Notes: generated by a model not told the origin, from the letters alone. A stretch of 64,000 nucleotides of DNA from Streptomyces sp. RerS4 (GCF_023515955.1 NZ_CP097322.1:1364001-1428000), one strand, 5' to 3'; shown: positions 52,604-61,471, counted from the first letter of the stretch. Program-made: numbers and translations.

Positions 52604-53335
52604 ATGTCACCCGAGTCACGCTCCCCCGAGTCACTCCAGGACGGCGCCGCGCTGGACAACCCGGTGTGGGCGGCCCTGACCGGCCCGCAGCGCGACTTCG
52701 CCGAGTCCGTGGGGCTCGCCGCCCGCTACCTCCCGGAGGCCAACCCGTTCGCGGCGGTCGCCGACCCGGAGGATCCCCGCGCCTGGGCGGATCTGGCGAA
52801 GCTGGTGGGTCCCGGCCGGGAGGTGTGGCTGACGGGCCTGCCGACGCCGCCGCCCGGCTGGGAGACGGTGCTCTCGATCCCCGGCGTGCAGCTGGACGGG
52901 CGGGCGGTACGGGCCGAGGCGGCGCCCGAGGCGGTCCGGCTGGGGCCGGCCGATGTCGCGGAGATGCTGGAGCTGGTGGCGCTGACCGAGCCGGGCCCCT
53001 TCCTGCCCCGGACCGTCGAGCTGGGCACGTACCTGGGCATACGGCACGAGGGGCGGCTCGTCGCGATGGCCGGGGAGCGGATGCGTCCGCCCGGCTGGGC
53101 GGAGATCAGCGCGGTGTGCACGCACCCGGACCACCGGGGTCGGGGGCTGGCGCGGCGGCTGATCAGCGGGGTGGCGGCCGTGGTGCGCGAGCGCGGGGAC
53201 ATCCCGTTCCTGCACGCGGCGGCGGCCAACACGAACGCGATCCGCCTGTACGAGGCGATGGGCTTCACGCTGCGCCGCGAACCGGTCTTCATCGGCCTGC
53301 GCACCCCCGGGGAGCCGGGCGACGACCAGACCTGA
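52604..53335 (+). CDS. GNAT family N-acetyltransferase
   Basis: A 243-residue protein from ATG 52604 (GGAAGG upstream). A variable N-terminal domain is followed by a C-terminal GNAT fold with AEISAVCTHPDHRGRGLARRLI (acetyl-CoA pyrophosphate loop; given in part as HPDHRGRGLA) and TNAIRLYEAMGFTLRREPVFIGL. It resembles FR47-like acetyltransferases. The substrate is unknown. It is divergent from the nitrilase and 86 bases before a WhiB-like gene. Confidence 0.88.
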   Translation: MSPESRSPESLQDGAALDNPVWAALTGPQRDFAESVGLAARYLPEANPFAAVADPEDPRAWADLAKLVGPGREVWLTGLPTPPPGWETVLSIPGVQLDGRAVRAEAAPEAVRLGPADVAEMLELVALTEPGPFLPRTVELGTYLGIRHEGRLVAMAGERMRPPGWAEISAVCTHPDHRGRGLARRLISGVAAVVRERGDIPFLHAAAANTNAIRLYEAMGFTLRREPVFIGLRTPGEPGDDQT

Positions 53336-53421
53336 GGCGACGTAACGGGGTTCCCGGGTTTCGGAGTCCGCCTCGTGGTCACACGCGGGACGAGACACGT
53401 AATCCACGGAAGGGAACCGCC

Positions 53422-53715
53422 ATGACCGACGTCTCCCGGCTGCCCGGAGCGGCCCTCCACCACTGGCAGTGGCAATCCCGGGCGGCCTGCCGGGGCCTGG
53501 GGCCCGGCCGGTTCTTCCACCCCGCCGGGGAGCGGGGCGAGGACCGCGACGAACGGGACCGGGCCGCGAAGCGGATCTGCGAGGGGTGCCCCGTCCGGGA
53601 GGCCTGCCTGCGGCACGCCCTGCTCACGCGCGAGCCGTTCGGGGTGTGGGGCGGGCTGACCGAGGAGGAGCGCCGCCCCCTGCTGCACCGCACCGCCCAC
53701 ACCGTGTCCGCGTAG
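53422..53715 (+). CDS. WhiB-like iron-sulfur regulator
   Basis: A 97-residue Wbl protein from ATG 53422 (GGAAGGG upstream). The four cluster cysteines are AACRGL, ICEGCPVREAC, and the turn motif FGVWGGL follows, with a basic C-terminal tail for DNA contact. Wbl proteins bind a [4Fe-4S] cluster and regulate transcription with sigma-70 in actinobacteria. I cannot match it to a named Wbl. It follows the GNAT gene and is convergent with the Lrp gene. Confidence 0.92.
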   Translation: MTDVSRLPGAALHHWQWQSRAACRGLGPGRFFHPAGERGEDRDERDRAAKRICEGCPVREACLRHALLTREPFGVWGGLTEEERRPLLHRTAHTVSA

Positions 53716-53727
53716 TGCGGACACCTC

Positions 53728-53761
53728 CCGGTACCGGACACCGGACACCCCCCGGTGCCGG
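53728..53761. terminator. G+C-rich hairpin between WhiB-like and Lrp genes
   Basis: CCGGTACCGG (53728-53737) can pair with CCGGTGCCGG (53752-53761). The intervening ACACCGGACACC is itself repetitive. It lies in the 52-base convergent gap. Confidence 0.45.
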
Positions 53762-53767
53762 ACGGCC

Positions 53768-54223
53768 TCAGGCCGGGGCGCCCGAGGTGAAGCGGCGCAG
53801 GAGCGGGGAGAGGACCAGGACGGACTTGGTGCGCTCCACGAACGGCTCGCCCGCGATCCGTTCCAGGACCCGCTCGAAGTGGCGCATGTCGGCGGCGAAG
53901 ACCTGGACGAGGGCGTCCGCGTCGCCGGTGACGGTCGACGCGGACACCACCTCGGGGTAGCGCTCCAGACCGCGCCGGATGTCGTCCGGCGAGGTGTTGT
54001 GGCGACAGTAGATCTCGATGAAGCCCTCGGTCTCCCAGCCCATCGCGGCGGGATCGACGCGGACCGTGAAGCCGGTGATGGCTCCTTCGGCGCGCAGCCG
54101 GTCCACCCGCCGCTTGACGGCGGGGGCGGAGAGCCCGACCTCGGAGCCGATGTCCGCGTAGGAGCGGCGGGCGTCCTCGGCGAGGGCGTGCACGATGCGT
54201 TCGTCGAGATCGTTCAGTCGCAC
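53768..54223 (-). CDS. Lrp/AsnC family transcriptional regulator
   Basis: A 151-residue protein from GTG 54223 with a winged helix-turn-helix (IGSEVGLSAPAVKRRVDRLR) and a RAM domain containing GDADALVQV. It lies 16 bases downstream of the amino-acid permease gene on the same strand, so it is probably co-transcribed. It is the likely regulator of that gene and of the amine oxidase/nitrilase pair, whose promoters share TTGCG-type repeats. The ligand is probably the transported amino acid. Confidence 0.92.
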   Translation of the reverse strand: MRLNDLDERIVHALAEDARRSYADIGSEVGLSAPAVKRRVDRLRAEGAITGFTVRVDPAAMGWETEGFIEIYCRHNTSPDDIRRGLERYPEVVSASTVTGDADALVQVFAADMRHFERVLERIAGEPFVERTKSVLVLSPLLRRFTSGAPA

Positions 54224-54239
54224 GGGGGGTGCATCACTT

Positions 54240-55724
54240 CTATTCAGCGACCTCCGCGGCCGAGGCGGCCACGGCGGCCACGGTGGCCAGGCTGGAGCGG
54301 CGCATGCCGTAGAAGAAGTAGATCACGAGCCCGACGACCATCCAGCCACCGAAGACCATCCAGGTGGCGAGCGGCAGCTCCGTCATGAGGTACGCGCAGA
54401 AGAGGAAGCCGAGGATCGGGGTGACCGGGAAGAGGGCGACCTTGAAGGTGCGGTTCATGTCGGGGCGCGTGTAGCGCAGGATGACGACGGCGACGTTGAC
54501 CAGGCCGAAGGCGAACAGCGTGCCGATGCTGGTGGCGTTGGCCAGTTCACCCAGGGGGATGAACGCGGCGAGCAGGCCGCAGAAGAGGCAGACGATGATC
54601 GTGTTGATCTTCGGGGTGCCGGTCTTGGCGTCGACCTTGGCGAACGCCTTCGGCATCAGGCCGTCGCGGGACATCGCGAAGAGGATGCGGGTCTGGCCGT
54701 AGAGCACGGCGAAGACGACGCTGGCGATGGCGACGACCGCGCCGGCGGCGAGGACGACGCTCCAGAAGGAGTGGCCGGTGACGTCCTGCATGATCTGCGC
54801 CAGGGCGGCCTCGCTGCCCTCGAAGTCCTGCCACGGCATGGCGCCGACGGCGACCAGGGCGACGAGGCAGTACAGGGCGGTGACGATCAGCAGCGAGAGC
54901 ATGATCGCGCGGGGCAGGTCCTTCTTCGGGTTCTTGGCTTCCTCACCGGCGGTGGAGGCGGCGTCGAAGCCGATGTACGAGAAGAAGAGCATCGAGGCGG
55001 CGGTGCTGATGGCGGTGACACCGAGCGGGGCCAGCGGGGTGTAGTTGCCGGCCTTGATGCCCATGAAGCCGATGACGCAGAAGAGCACCAGCGTGACGAT
55101 CTTGACGCCGACCATGATCGAGTTGATCCGGGCGCTCTCCTTGGCGCCGCGCAGCAGGAAGACCATGCAGAGCAGCACGACGACGAGGGCGGGGAGGTTG
55201 ATGTAGCCGCCCTCGCCCAGCGGGGCGGAGAAGCCCTCGGGGATGGTGATGCCGAGGGTGCCGTCGAGCAGCTCGTTGAGGTACTGGCCCCAGCCGACGG
55301 CGACGGCCGCGACCGAGACGCCGTACTCCAGGACCAGGCACCAGCCGCAGACCCAGGCGATGAGCTCGCCCATGGTGGCGTAGGCGTAGGAGTACGAGGA
55401 GCCCGAGACGGGGATGGAGCCGGCCAGCTCGGCGTAGGAGAGCGCCGAGAACAGCGCGGTCAGACCCGCGACGATGAACGCGATGAAGACGGCCGGGCCG
55501 GCGATCGGGGTGGCCTCGCCGAGGACGACGAAGATGCCGGTGCCCAGGGTGGCGCCGATGCTGATCATGGTCAGCTGCCACATGGTGAGCGAGCGCTTGA
55601 GCGCCCCGCCCTCACCCTGGCCGCCTTCGGAGACCAGCTGCTCGACCGGCTTGCGGCGCAGCAAAGGATGGGCAGGCTTGCGGGGCTCGGTCGCGAGCGG
55701 GGGCGCCTGGCCGGTTTCGAGCAC
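54240..55724 (-). CDS. APC-family amino-acid permease
   Basis: GTG 55724 is chosen because AAAGGAG lies seven bases upstream; the product has 494 residues and about 12 membrane helices. MISIGATLGTGIFVVLGE at helix 1 and FFSYIGFDAASTAGEEAKNP split after helix 6 (GFDAASTAGEE) are typical of cationic amino-acid transporter-like APC permeases (YfnA/CAT branch). It imports an amino acid, possibly the substrate of the neighbouring amine oxidase. The upstream 400 bases carry repeated TTGCGC motifs. Confidence 0.92.
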   Translation of the reverse strand: MLETGQAPPLATEPRKPAHPLLRRKPVEQLVSEGGQGEGGALKRSLTMWQLTMISIGATLGTGIFVVLGEATPIAGPAVFIAFIVAGLTALFSALSYAELAGSIPVSGSSYSYAYATMGELIAWVCGWCLVLEYGVSVAAVAVGWGQYLNELLDGTLGITIPEGFSAPLGEGGYINLPALVVVLLCMVFLLRGAKESARINSIMVGVKIVTLVLFCVIGFMGIKAGNYTPLAPLGVTAISTAASMLFFSYIGFDAASTAGEEAKNPKKDLPRAIMLSLLIVTALYCLVALVAVGAMPWQDFEGSEAALAQIMQDVTGHSFWSVVLAAGAVVAIASVVFAVLYGQTRILFAMSRDGLMPKAFAKVDAKTGTPKINTIIVCLFCGLLAAFIPLGELANATSIGTLFAFGLVNVAVVILRYTRPDMNRTFKVALFPVTPILGFLFCAYLMTELPLATWMVFGGWMVVGLVIYFFYGMRRSSLATVAAVAASAAEVAE

Positions 55725-55928
55725 GGGGGGACTCCTTTGACACTGCGGGTGGGGATTCAGGCGTCGACCGCAGCGGTCCGGAGCAGTTGACAGACGGGAC
55801 TGCGTCCTGTCTGGGCATGGGGGGACCGCCGAGCAGGCGGTCCACGCCACTCCACGTACAGCGAGTGAGCCTACGAGCTGAGGGATACCGCCCGTAATGC
55901 ACCATCCTTGCACATTGCCGAACAATCA

Positions 55929-55986
55929 TTGCGCGGATCTGCCCGGGATGGTCGTTTGTTGCGCACAGATGATCGATCAATGCGCA
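55929..55986. promoter_or_regulatory. TTGCGC repeats, candidate Lrp sites
   Basis: TTGCGC at 55929-55934 and 55959-55964 and ATGCGCA at 55980-55986 lie in the A+T-richer part of the 402-base gap 55725-56126, with centre spacings near 30 and 21. The gap, shared by the divergent permease and SGNH hydrolase genes, holds no other gene. Confidence 0.5.
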
Positions 55987-56126
55987 GGCCCCTTGGAGGC
56001 CTCCCGAACGGCACTTCCTTGACACCTCGTCAGATCTGTCGGAGCGTGCCGCGGTGGAAGGGGCCCGAGCGGGGTACGGGTGAACCGGTCCGACCCTTCG
56101 GACGTACCGACGATCGGAGGCCAAGA

Positions 56127-57137
56127 GTGAGAGGACCGAGCCCCCACGCGCGCTGGCTGGACCCCGAACCGTTCCTGCGCGGGGTCGCCTGGCTCGACCG
56201 GGGCCGCCCGGTGCGCGCCGACCCGGCGGACACCATGCGGTTGCCCTGGGACACCGGCGAGCGGGCCACCCTCCCCATAGGCGTCCGTCTGGAGTTCTCC
56301 ACCGAGGCGCAGGCCGTCGAAGTCCACTACCGGGCCACCGTGCCGGGGCCCACCGACGCGCTGCGCGACCTCGCCCACGGCTTCGCGCTGTGGAACCGGC
56401 ACGGCCTGATCTCCGAGGTGTTCACCGAGCCCGCCGCGGAGTCCGTCCTGCGCCTCGACCTGCCGGCGGGCCGCGGCCCCTTCGTGCTGCACCCACCCGA
56501 GACGCAGGCCCCGCTGATCCTGGGCCTGCGCGGGATCGGCGGGGACCTCGCGCCCGCCCCCGCCGCGCCCCGCTGGGTGGTGCACGGCGACTCCATCACC
56601 GAGGGCTGGTGGTCCACCCGGCCCGCCCACGGCTGGCCCGCCGTCGCCGGCCGGGCGCTCGGCTGGGACACCGTCAACCTCGGCTACGCGGGCGCCGCGC
56701 GCGGGGAACTGGCCACCGCCGAACAGCTGGCCGCCCTGCCCGCCGACGTCCTCACCCTCGCCTTCGGCACGAACTGCTGGACCCGCGTCCCCTTCTCGGC
56801 GGCCCTCCTCTACGAGACCACCCGCGCCTTCCTCGACCTCGTCCGCCAGGGCCACCCGAGCACCCCCCTGCTGCTGATCTCCCCCGTGCTGCGCCCCGAC
56901 GCCGAACGCACCCCGAACCGGCTCGGCGCCACCCTGGGCGCCCTGCGCGACGCCATGGAACGGGCCACCCGGGACCGGATCGCCGCCGGCGACTCCCGCC
57001 TGGCCCTGCTGCCGGGCCGCGACGTGCTGGGACCCGAACACCTCGCGGACGGTCTGCACCCCAACGACGCCGGACACCGCACGCTGGGCCTCGCTGTGGT
57101 CACGGCCGCCAGGAGGGCCGGGTTCGACGGCGGCTGA
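56127..57137 (+). CDS. SGNH/GDSL-family hydrolase
   Basis: GTG 56127 has CGGAGG six bases upstream; the product has 336 residues. Residues 1-145 form a beta-rich domain, followed by an SGNH hydrolase domain with block I VVHGDSITEGWW (nucleophile Ser), GTNCW (block III) and DGLHPNDAGH (catalytic Asp-His). No signal peptide is visible. It resembles esterases acting on carbohydrate or lipid esters; the substrate is unknown. It is divergent from the permease gene and 117 bases upstream of a lipoprotein gene. Confidence 0.87.
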   Translation: MRGPSPHARWLDPEPFLRGVAWLDRGRPVRADPADTMRLPWDTGERATLPIGVRLEFSTEAQAVEVHYRATVPGPTDALRDLAHGFALWNRHGLISEVFTEPAAESVLRLDLPAGRGPFVLHPPETQAPLILGLRGIGGDLAPAPAAPRWVVHGDSITEGWWSTRPAHGWPAVAGRALGWDTVNLGYAGAARGELATAEQLAALPADVLTLAFGTNCWTRVPFSAALLYETTRAFLDLVRQGHPSTPLLLISPVLRPDAERTPNRLGATLGALRDAMERATRDRIAAGDSRLALLPGRDVLGPEHLADGLHPNDAGHRTLGLAVVTAARRAGFDGG

Positions 57138-57254
57138 GTGAAACACGTCATATCGACCGCGTTGAACAGGAACCTCTCCGCGCCGCGTGTCCTGCACACG
57201 TTACCGAGTCACCGGCGACACCGACTCGGCGCAGACCACACGGGAGAGATCATC

Positions 57255-58202
57255 ATGAGCATCAAGCGCGGAACGTCCCTGGTCGCCATCGCGGCCGTCG
57301 TCGTCCTCACGGCGACGGCCTGCGGCGGCGGCGACAAGCCGGCGGACGCGGTCAAGCCCGCCGGGGCGGCCGCTTCCCAGGCCGCCCCCGGCGCCGACCC
57401 CTACGCACAGGAGTCCGGCGCTCCGGCGGGCGCCGGCGCCGGAACCAAGCCCGCCGGTCAGCTGGTGATCTCCGCCACCGACCAGGTGGGCTCGGTCCTC
57501 ACCGACAGCGCCGGCTTCACCCTGTACCGCTTCGACAAGGACACCGCCAAGCCGCCGACCTCCAACTGCGACGGCGACTGCGCGAAGGCCTGGCCCGTCG
57601 TCCCGGCCGGCGACGTGAGCGCCGCCGCCGGCATGGACCCCGCCCTGCTGGGCGAGGTGGTCCGCAAGGACGGCAGCAAGCAGCTGACGGTGGCCGGCTG
57701 GCCCGCGTACCGCTTCGCGAAGGACGCCAAGGCGGGCGACTTGAACGGGCAGGGCGTCGGCGGCACCTGGTTCGCCTTCGCCCCCGACGGCAAGAAGGCC
57801 GCCAAGCAGGCCGCCGCCCCGGCCGAGGCGGGGCAGCCGTCCGGCACGCTGAGCGTGGCGAAGGACCCGAAGCTGGGCGACCACATCGTCGACGCCAACG
57901 GCATGACCGTCTACCGCTTCAAGCCGGACACCGCCTGGCCGATGGTCTCCAAGTGCGTCGGCGACTGCCTGACCAAGTGGCCGGTCGTCCCGCCGACCGG
58001 TCGGGCCGCCGACAAGGGCATCATCGAGAAGAACTACCTGGTCCTGGACCGCCCCGACGGCAAGGAGCAGCAGACGGTGAACTGCTGGCCGATCTACACG
58101 TTCGCCGCCGACAAGAAGCCCGGGGACACCAACGGGCAGGGTGTGGGCGGCACCTGGTACGCCGTCGCCCCCGACGGCGGGCTCATCACCACCGCGAAGT
58201 AA
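57255..58202 (+). CDS. lipoprotein with two secreted-repeat (PF03640-like) units
   Basis: A 315-residue protein from ATG 57255. A signal peptide ends in a lipobox with Cys23 (TATAC), followed by a Gly/Ala/Pro linker. Two similar units follow: GFTLYRFDKD...CDGDCAKAWPVV with GVGGTWFAFAPDG, and GMTVYRFKPD...CVGDCLTKWPVV with GVGGTWYAVAPDG. Each has a Cys pair. These are lipoprotein_15-type repeats, anchored outside the membrane and of unknown function, sometimes linked to redox or envelope stress. A 15-bp terminator follows. Confidence 0.9.
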   Translation: MSIKRGTSLVAIAAVVVLTATACGGGDKPADAVKPAGAAASQAAPGADPYAQESGAPAGAGAGTKPAGQLVISATDQVGSVLTDSAGFTLYRFDKDTAKPPTSNCDGDCAKAWPVVPAGDVSAAAGMDPALLGEVVRKDGSKQLTVAGWPAYRFAKDAKAGDLNGQGVGGTWFAFAPDGKKAAKQAAAPAEAGQPSGTLSVAKDPKLGDHIVDANGMTVYRFKPDTAWPMVSKCVGDCLTKWPVVPPTGRAADKGIIEKNYLVLDRPDGKEQQTVNCWPIYTFAADKKPGDTNGQGVGGTWYAVAPDGGLITTAK

Positions 58203-58219
58203 CCACCCTGCCCAAAGCG

Positions 58220-58258
58220 GCGCGGCCCCCGCCCCCGTCCCCCGGGCGGGGGCCGCGC
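58220..58258 (+). terminator. terminator after lipoprotein gene
   Basis: A perfect 15-bp stem (GCGCGGCCCCCGCCC and its complement) with a nine-base loop. Confidence 0.88.
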
Positions 58259-58286
58259 ACCCGTTGGCCCCCGCAGGCGCCTTCCC

Positions 58287-58292
58287 TAGACT
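58287..58292 (+). promoter_or_regulatory. -10 box for leaderless response-regulator transcript
   Basis: TAGACT ends six bases before ATG 58299, with no ribosome-binding site. The same hexamer recurs at 59698-59703 ahead of the transporter gene. Confidence 0.5.
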
Positions 58293-58298
58293 CTGCGC

Positions 58299-59123
58299 AT
58301 GTTGCGCGTACTGGCCGTCGACGACGAGAAGCCCCTGCTGGAGGAACTCCTCTACCTGCTGCGCTCCGACCCGCGGGTGCGCAGCGCGGAGGGCGCCGGC
58401 GACGCCACCGAGGCGCTGCGCCGGATCACGCGGGCGCTGGAGGGCGGGCCGGACGGGCCCGACGGTGTCGACGTGGTGTTCCTGGACATCCAGATGGCCG
58501 GCCTGACCGGCCTGGACATCGCACGGCTGCTGTCCGGGTTCGCCCGGCCGCCGCTGATCGTGTTCGTCACCGCCCACGAGGGTTTCGCCGTCCAGGCGTT
58601 CGACCTCAAGGCGGTGGACTACGTCCTCAAGCCCGTGCGGCCGGAGCGGTTGGCCGAGGCCGTGCGGCGGGTCTGCGACCTGCTCGGCCGCACCGCGCGG
58701 ACGCCGGAGCCGGTGGATCCCGCCGAGGTCCCGCCGACCGTGGCGGCGCCGCGCAGGCCGGCCCCGGAGATCACCGTCGCCGACCGCGCGCCGGACCAGA
58801 TCGCCGTCGAACTGGGCGGCGTCACACGGTTCGTGGCCATCGCCGACATCGCGTACGTGGAGGCCCAGGGCGACTACGCCCGGCTGCACACCGCCGAGGG
58901 CAGCCATCTGGTGCGGATCCCGCTGTCGACGCTGGAGGAACGCTGGGCGGCGCGCGGGTTCGTCCGGATCCACCGCCGTCACCTGGTGGCGCTCACCCGC
59001 ATCGACGAGTTGCGGATGGACGCCGGCACCACCACCGTCCGCGTCGGCGCGGCCGAGCTCCAGGTCAGCCGGCGCCACGCGCGCGAACTGCGCGACCTGT
59101 TGATGCGTCAGGCCACGGGCTGA
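58299..59123 (+). CDS. LytTR-family response regulator
   Basis: A 274-residue protein: receiver domain (residues 1-125) with the DDE acidic pair, phosphoacceptor Asp63 in VVFLDIQMAG and Lys in DYVLKPVRP. A linker follows, then a LytTR DNA-binding domain (about 165-270; VEAQGDYARLHT, RIHRRHLVAL). It belongs with the LytS-like kinase encoded at 61468-62742. Together they probably regulate the SSS transporter between them, as in the pyruvate-sensing BtsSR and YpdAB systems of E. coli. Confidence 0.93.
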   Translation: MLRVLAVDDEKPLLEELLYLLRSDPRVRSAEGAGDATEALRRITRALEGGPDGPDGVDVVFLDIQMAGLTGLDIARLLSGFARPPLIVFVTAHEGFAVQAFDLKAVDYVLKPVRPERLAEAVRRVCDLLGRTARTPEPVDPAEVPPTVAAPRRPAPEITVADRAPDQIAVELGGVTRFVAIADIAYVEAQGDYARLHTAEGSHLVRIPLSTLEERWAARGFVRIHRRHLVALTRIDELRMDAGTTTVRVGAAELQVSRRHARELRDLLMRQATG

Positions 59124-59329
59124 CCCCACGCTCCGCCCCGCGACCGTTCGGCCGGGCCGGATCGCCGTACGACCGCGCCCGGCGACCGTCCGCCGTACCG
59201 GGGAGCCGTTCGTCGCACCACGGCGGGCGTACGGCGATCCGCCGGGCCCTTCGGCCGCAGGGGCGGGCCGATTCGTCCGCCGGGCCCCGGGACGCGCGTA
59301 TCGTGGATCTTCCGTCCGGGAGGAGCGCG

Positions 59330-59605
59330 ATGTCCGAGATCCAGGCGCTGCTGGACGCGCTGACCGGACTGCCCCGGACCCGGCCCGCCGGACCCGCCGA
59401 GGCCGAGCAGTTGCTCGCCCGGCTGCGCAGTGCGGCCGCCCGTTGGGCCGATGTCCTCTACGAGGCCCAGCAGGGGACGTGCCCGCAGTTGCCGCCCCGC
59501 TCGGAGGCGGCCCTGCGGTTGGCGTTCCGGCGCGCGGAGGAGTCGTACGTGGAGCTGGAGATCGCCCTGCGCGACTGCGCGCAGGACCGCGACGCGGCCG
59601 TGTGA
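59330..59605 (+). CDS. small hypothetical helical protein
   Basis: A 91-residue protein from ATG 59330 with a clear GGAGGAGCG ribosome-binding site. It is predicted to be two or three amphipathic helices (LLARLRSAAARWADVLYEA, RRAEESYVELEIALRDC) with two cysteines. No family is recognised. It sits inside the LytTR regulator/SSS transporter/LytS kinase locus on the same strand, so it may be an accessory of that system. Confidence 0.68.
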   Translation: MSEIQALLDALTGLPRTRPAGPAEAEQLLARLRSAAARWADVLYEAQQGTCPQLPPRSEAALRLAFRRAEESYVELEIALRDCAQDRDAAV

Positions 59606-59737
59606 GGCCCGAGGCGGACACCCCAAGGGGTTGAAGAGGGCGGCGTGAGGGCCGTCCGGGGGCCGGATCGAGCCTGTTGTCGGGCCGTCGCGCTGCGTAG
59701 ACTCCGGTACCCCCTCCCCCTCCCGAAGGATCCGCCG

Positions 59738-61471
59738 GTGAACCAGACGTACGCGCTGACCGCGGTCACCGTCGTCGTCCTGGTCACGGTGTTCGTCGGC
59801 GCGCTGGGTCTGCGGATATCCCGGACCACCTCCGACTTCTACGTCGCCTCGCGCACCGTCGGGCCGCGTCTGAACGCGGCGGCCATCAGCGGGGAGTACC
59901 TCTCCGCCGCCTCCTTCCTCGGGGTCGCCGGCCTGGTGCTGCTCCAGGGGCCGGAGATGCTCTGGTACCCCGTCGGCTACACGGCCGGGTACCTCGTGCT
60001 GTTGGTGCTGGTCGCGGCGCCGCTGCGGCGCTCGGGCGCGTACACGCTGCCCGACTTCGCCGAGGCCCGGCTCCAGTCGCGGGCGGTCCGGCGGATCGCG
60101 GTGTTGTTCGTCCTCGGGGTGGGCTGGCTGTACCTGTTGCCGCAGTTGCAGGGGGCCGGGCTGACGCTGGAGGTGCTGACCGGCGCCCCGCGGTGGGTCG
60201 GCGGGGTGGTGGTCGCCTGTGTGGTGGCCGCGGCCGTGGCGGCGGGCGGGATGCGCAGCATCACCTTCGTGCAGGCCTTCCAGTACTGGCTGAAGCTGAC
60301 CGCCCTGCTGGTGCCCGCCTTCTTCCTGATCGCCGCGTGGGCGGGGGACGGCGCGCCGCGCGCCTCCTTCGACGCCCCGGCCGTCTTCCGCGAGCACACC
60401 GCCGTCACGCTCGGCGAGGACGTGCGGCTGTCGTTGGACGCCCCGCTGACGGTGCGGGTGACGGGCCAGGTCGACGGCCGTGTCCTGCGGGACACCCCGC
60501 TGACGATGACCACCGGGCAGCACACCGTGAAGGCCCGCACCCGACTGGAGTTCGCCCCCGGCAGCGTCGTGCCCGACTCCCGCGCCGGACAGCCGCGGGA
60601 CGTGCCCGGCTGGTCGCAGCCGCTGGCCGGGGAGCGGCGCGAGCACCGGCTGTACGCCACGTACGGGCTGATACTGGCCACCTTCCTCGGCACGATGGGC
60701 CTGCCCCACGTCGCGGTGCGCTTCTACACCAGTCCCGACGGGCGGGCCGCGCGCCGCAGCACCCTGGTCGTCCTCGGACTGCTCGGCGTCTTCTACCTGT
60801 TGCCCCAGGTGTACGGGGCCCTCGGGCGGATCTACGCGCCCGAGCTGGCGCTCACCGGGGACGCCGACGCGGCGGTGCTGGTGCTGCCGGAACGGATGGT
60901 GGGCGGGCTGCTCGGCGATCTGCTGGGCGCGCTGCTGGCGGGGGGCGCGTTCGCCGCGTTCCTCTCGACGGCCTCGGGGCTGACGATGGCGGTGGCCGGG
61001 GTGCTGCACCAGGACGTGCTGCCCCGGCGGGGGCTCGCCAGCTTCCGGCTGGCGGTGGTGGCGGCGCTGGCGGTGCCGCTGGCGGGTGGGGTCCTGGCCA
61101 CGCACGTGCCGGTCGCGGACGCGGTGGGGCTGGCGTTCGCCGTGTCGGCGTCGTCCTTCTGCCCGCTGCTGGTGCTCGGCATCTGGTGGTCCCGGCTGAC
61201 CCCGCCGGGCGCGGTGGCGGGGCTGCTCGCGGGCGGTGGGGCGGCGCTCGGCGCGGTGGTGGTGACCCGCTGGGGGATGGCTCCGGAGGGCTGGGCGCAC
61301 GCGCTGCTGGCGTGGCCGGCGGTGTGGTCGGTGCCGCTCGGGTTCCTGACGATGACGCTGGTGTCGCTGGCGACCCCGTCGCGGATACCGGCCGGGACGG
61401 CGGTGGCGCTGGCCCGGCTGCACCTGCCCGAGGACGTGGCCGGGGAGCGGGTCGCGGGGCGGGCCCGGTGA
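59738..61471 (+). CDS. sodium:solute symporter (SSS family, ActP-like)
   Basis: GTG 59738 has GAAGGA upstream; the product has 577 residues and about 13 membrane helices. TSDFYVASRTVGPRLNAAA, ISGEYLSAASFLG and FLGTMGLPHVAVRFYT are typical of the acetate/monocarboxylate branch of SSS. A long extracytosolic insert (about residues 205-300, VTLGEDVRLSLDAPL) is found in actinobacterial members. It has its own -10-like TAGACT at 59698. Its stop overlaps the kinase start by GTGA. Probably imports a small organic acid. Confidence 0.9.
   Translation: MNQTYALTAVTVVVLVTVFVGALGLRISRTTSDFYVASRTVGPRLNAAAISGEYLSAASFLGVAGLVLLQGPEMLWYPVGYTAGYLVLLVLVAAPLRRSGAYTLPDFAEARLQSRAVRRIAVLFVLGVGWLYLLPQLQGAGLTLEVLTGAPRWVGGVVVACVVAAAVAAGGMRSITFVQAFQYWLKLTALLVPAFFLIAAWAGDGAPRASFDAPAVFREHTAVTLGEDVRLSLDAPLTVRVTGQVDGRVLRDTPLTMTTGQHTVKARTRLEFAPGSVVPDSRAGQPRDVPGWSQPLAGERREHRLYATYGLILATFLGTMGLPHVAVRFYTSPDGRAARRSTLVVLGLLGVFYLLPQVYGALGRIYAPELALTGDADAAVLVLPERMVGGLLGDLLGALLAGGAFAAFLSTASGLTMAVAGVLHQDVLPRRGLASFRLAVVAALAVPLAGGVLATHVPVADAVGLAFAVSASSFCPLLVLGIWWSRLTPPGAVAGLLAGGGAALGAVVVTRWGMAPEGWAHALLAWPAVWSVPLGFLTMTLVSLATPSRIPAGTAVALARLHLPEDVAGERVAGRAR

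Noticed and set aside
56390..59605. 1071-codon plus-strand open frame over the SGNH, lipoprotein and LytTR genes
   Set aside because: Out-of-frame Arg/Pro/Gly-rich translation of three well-supported genes.
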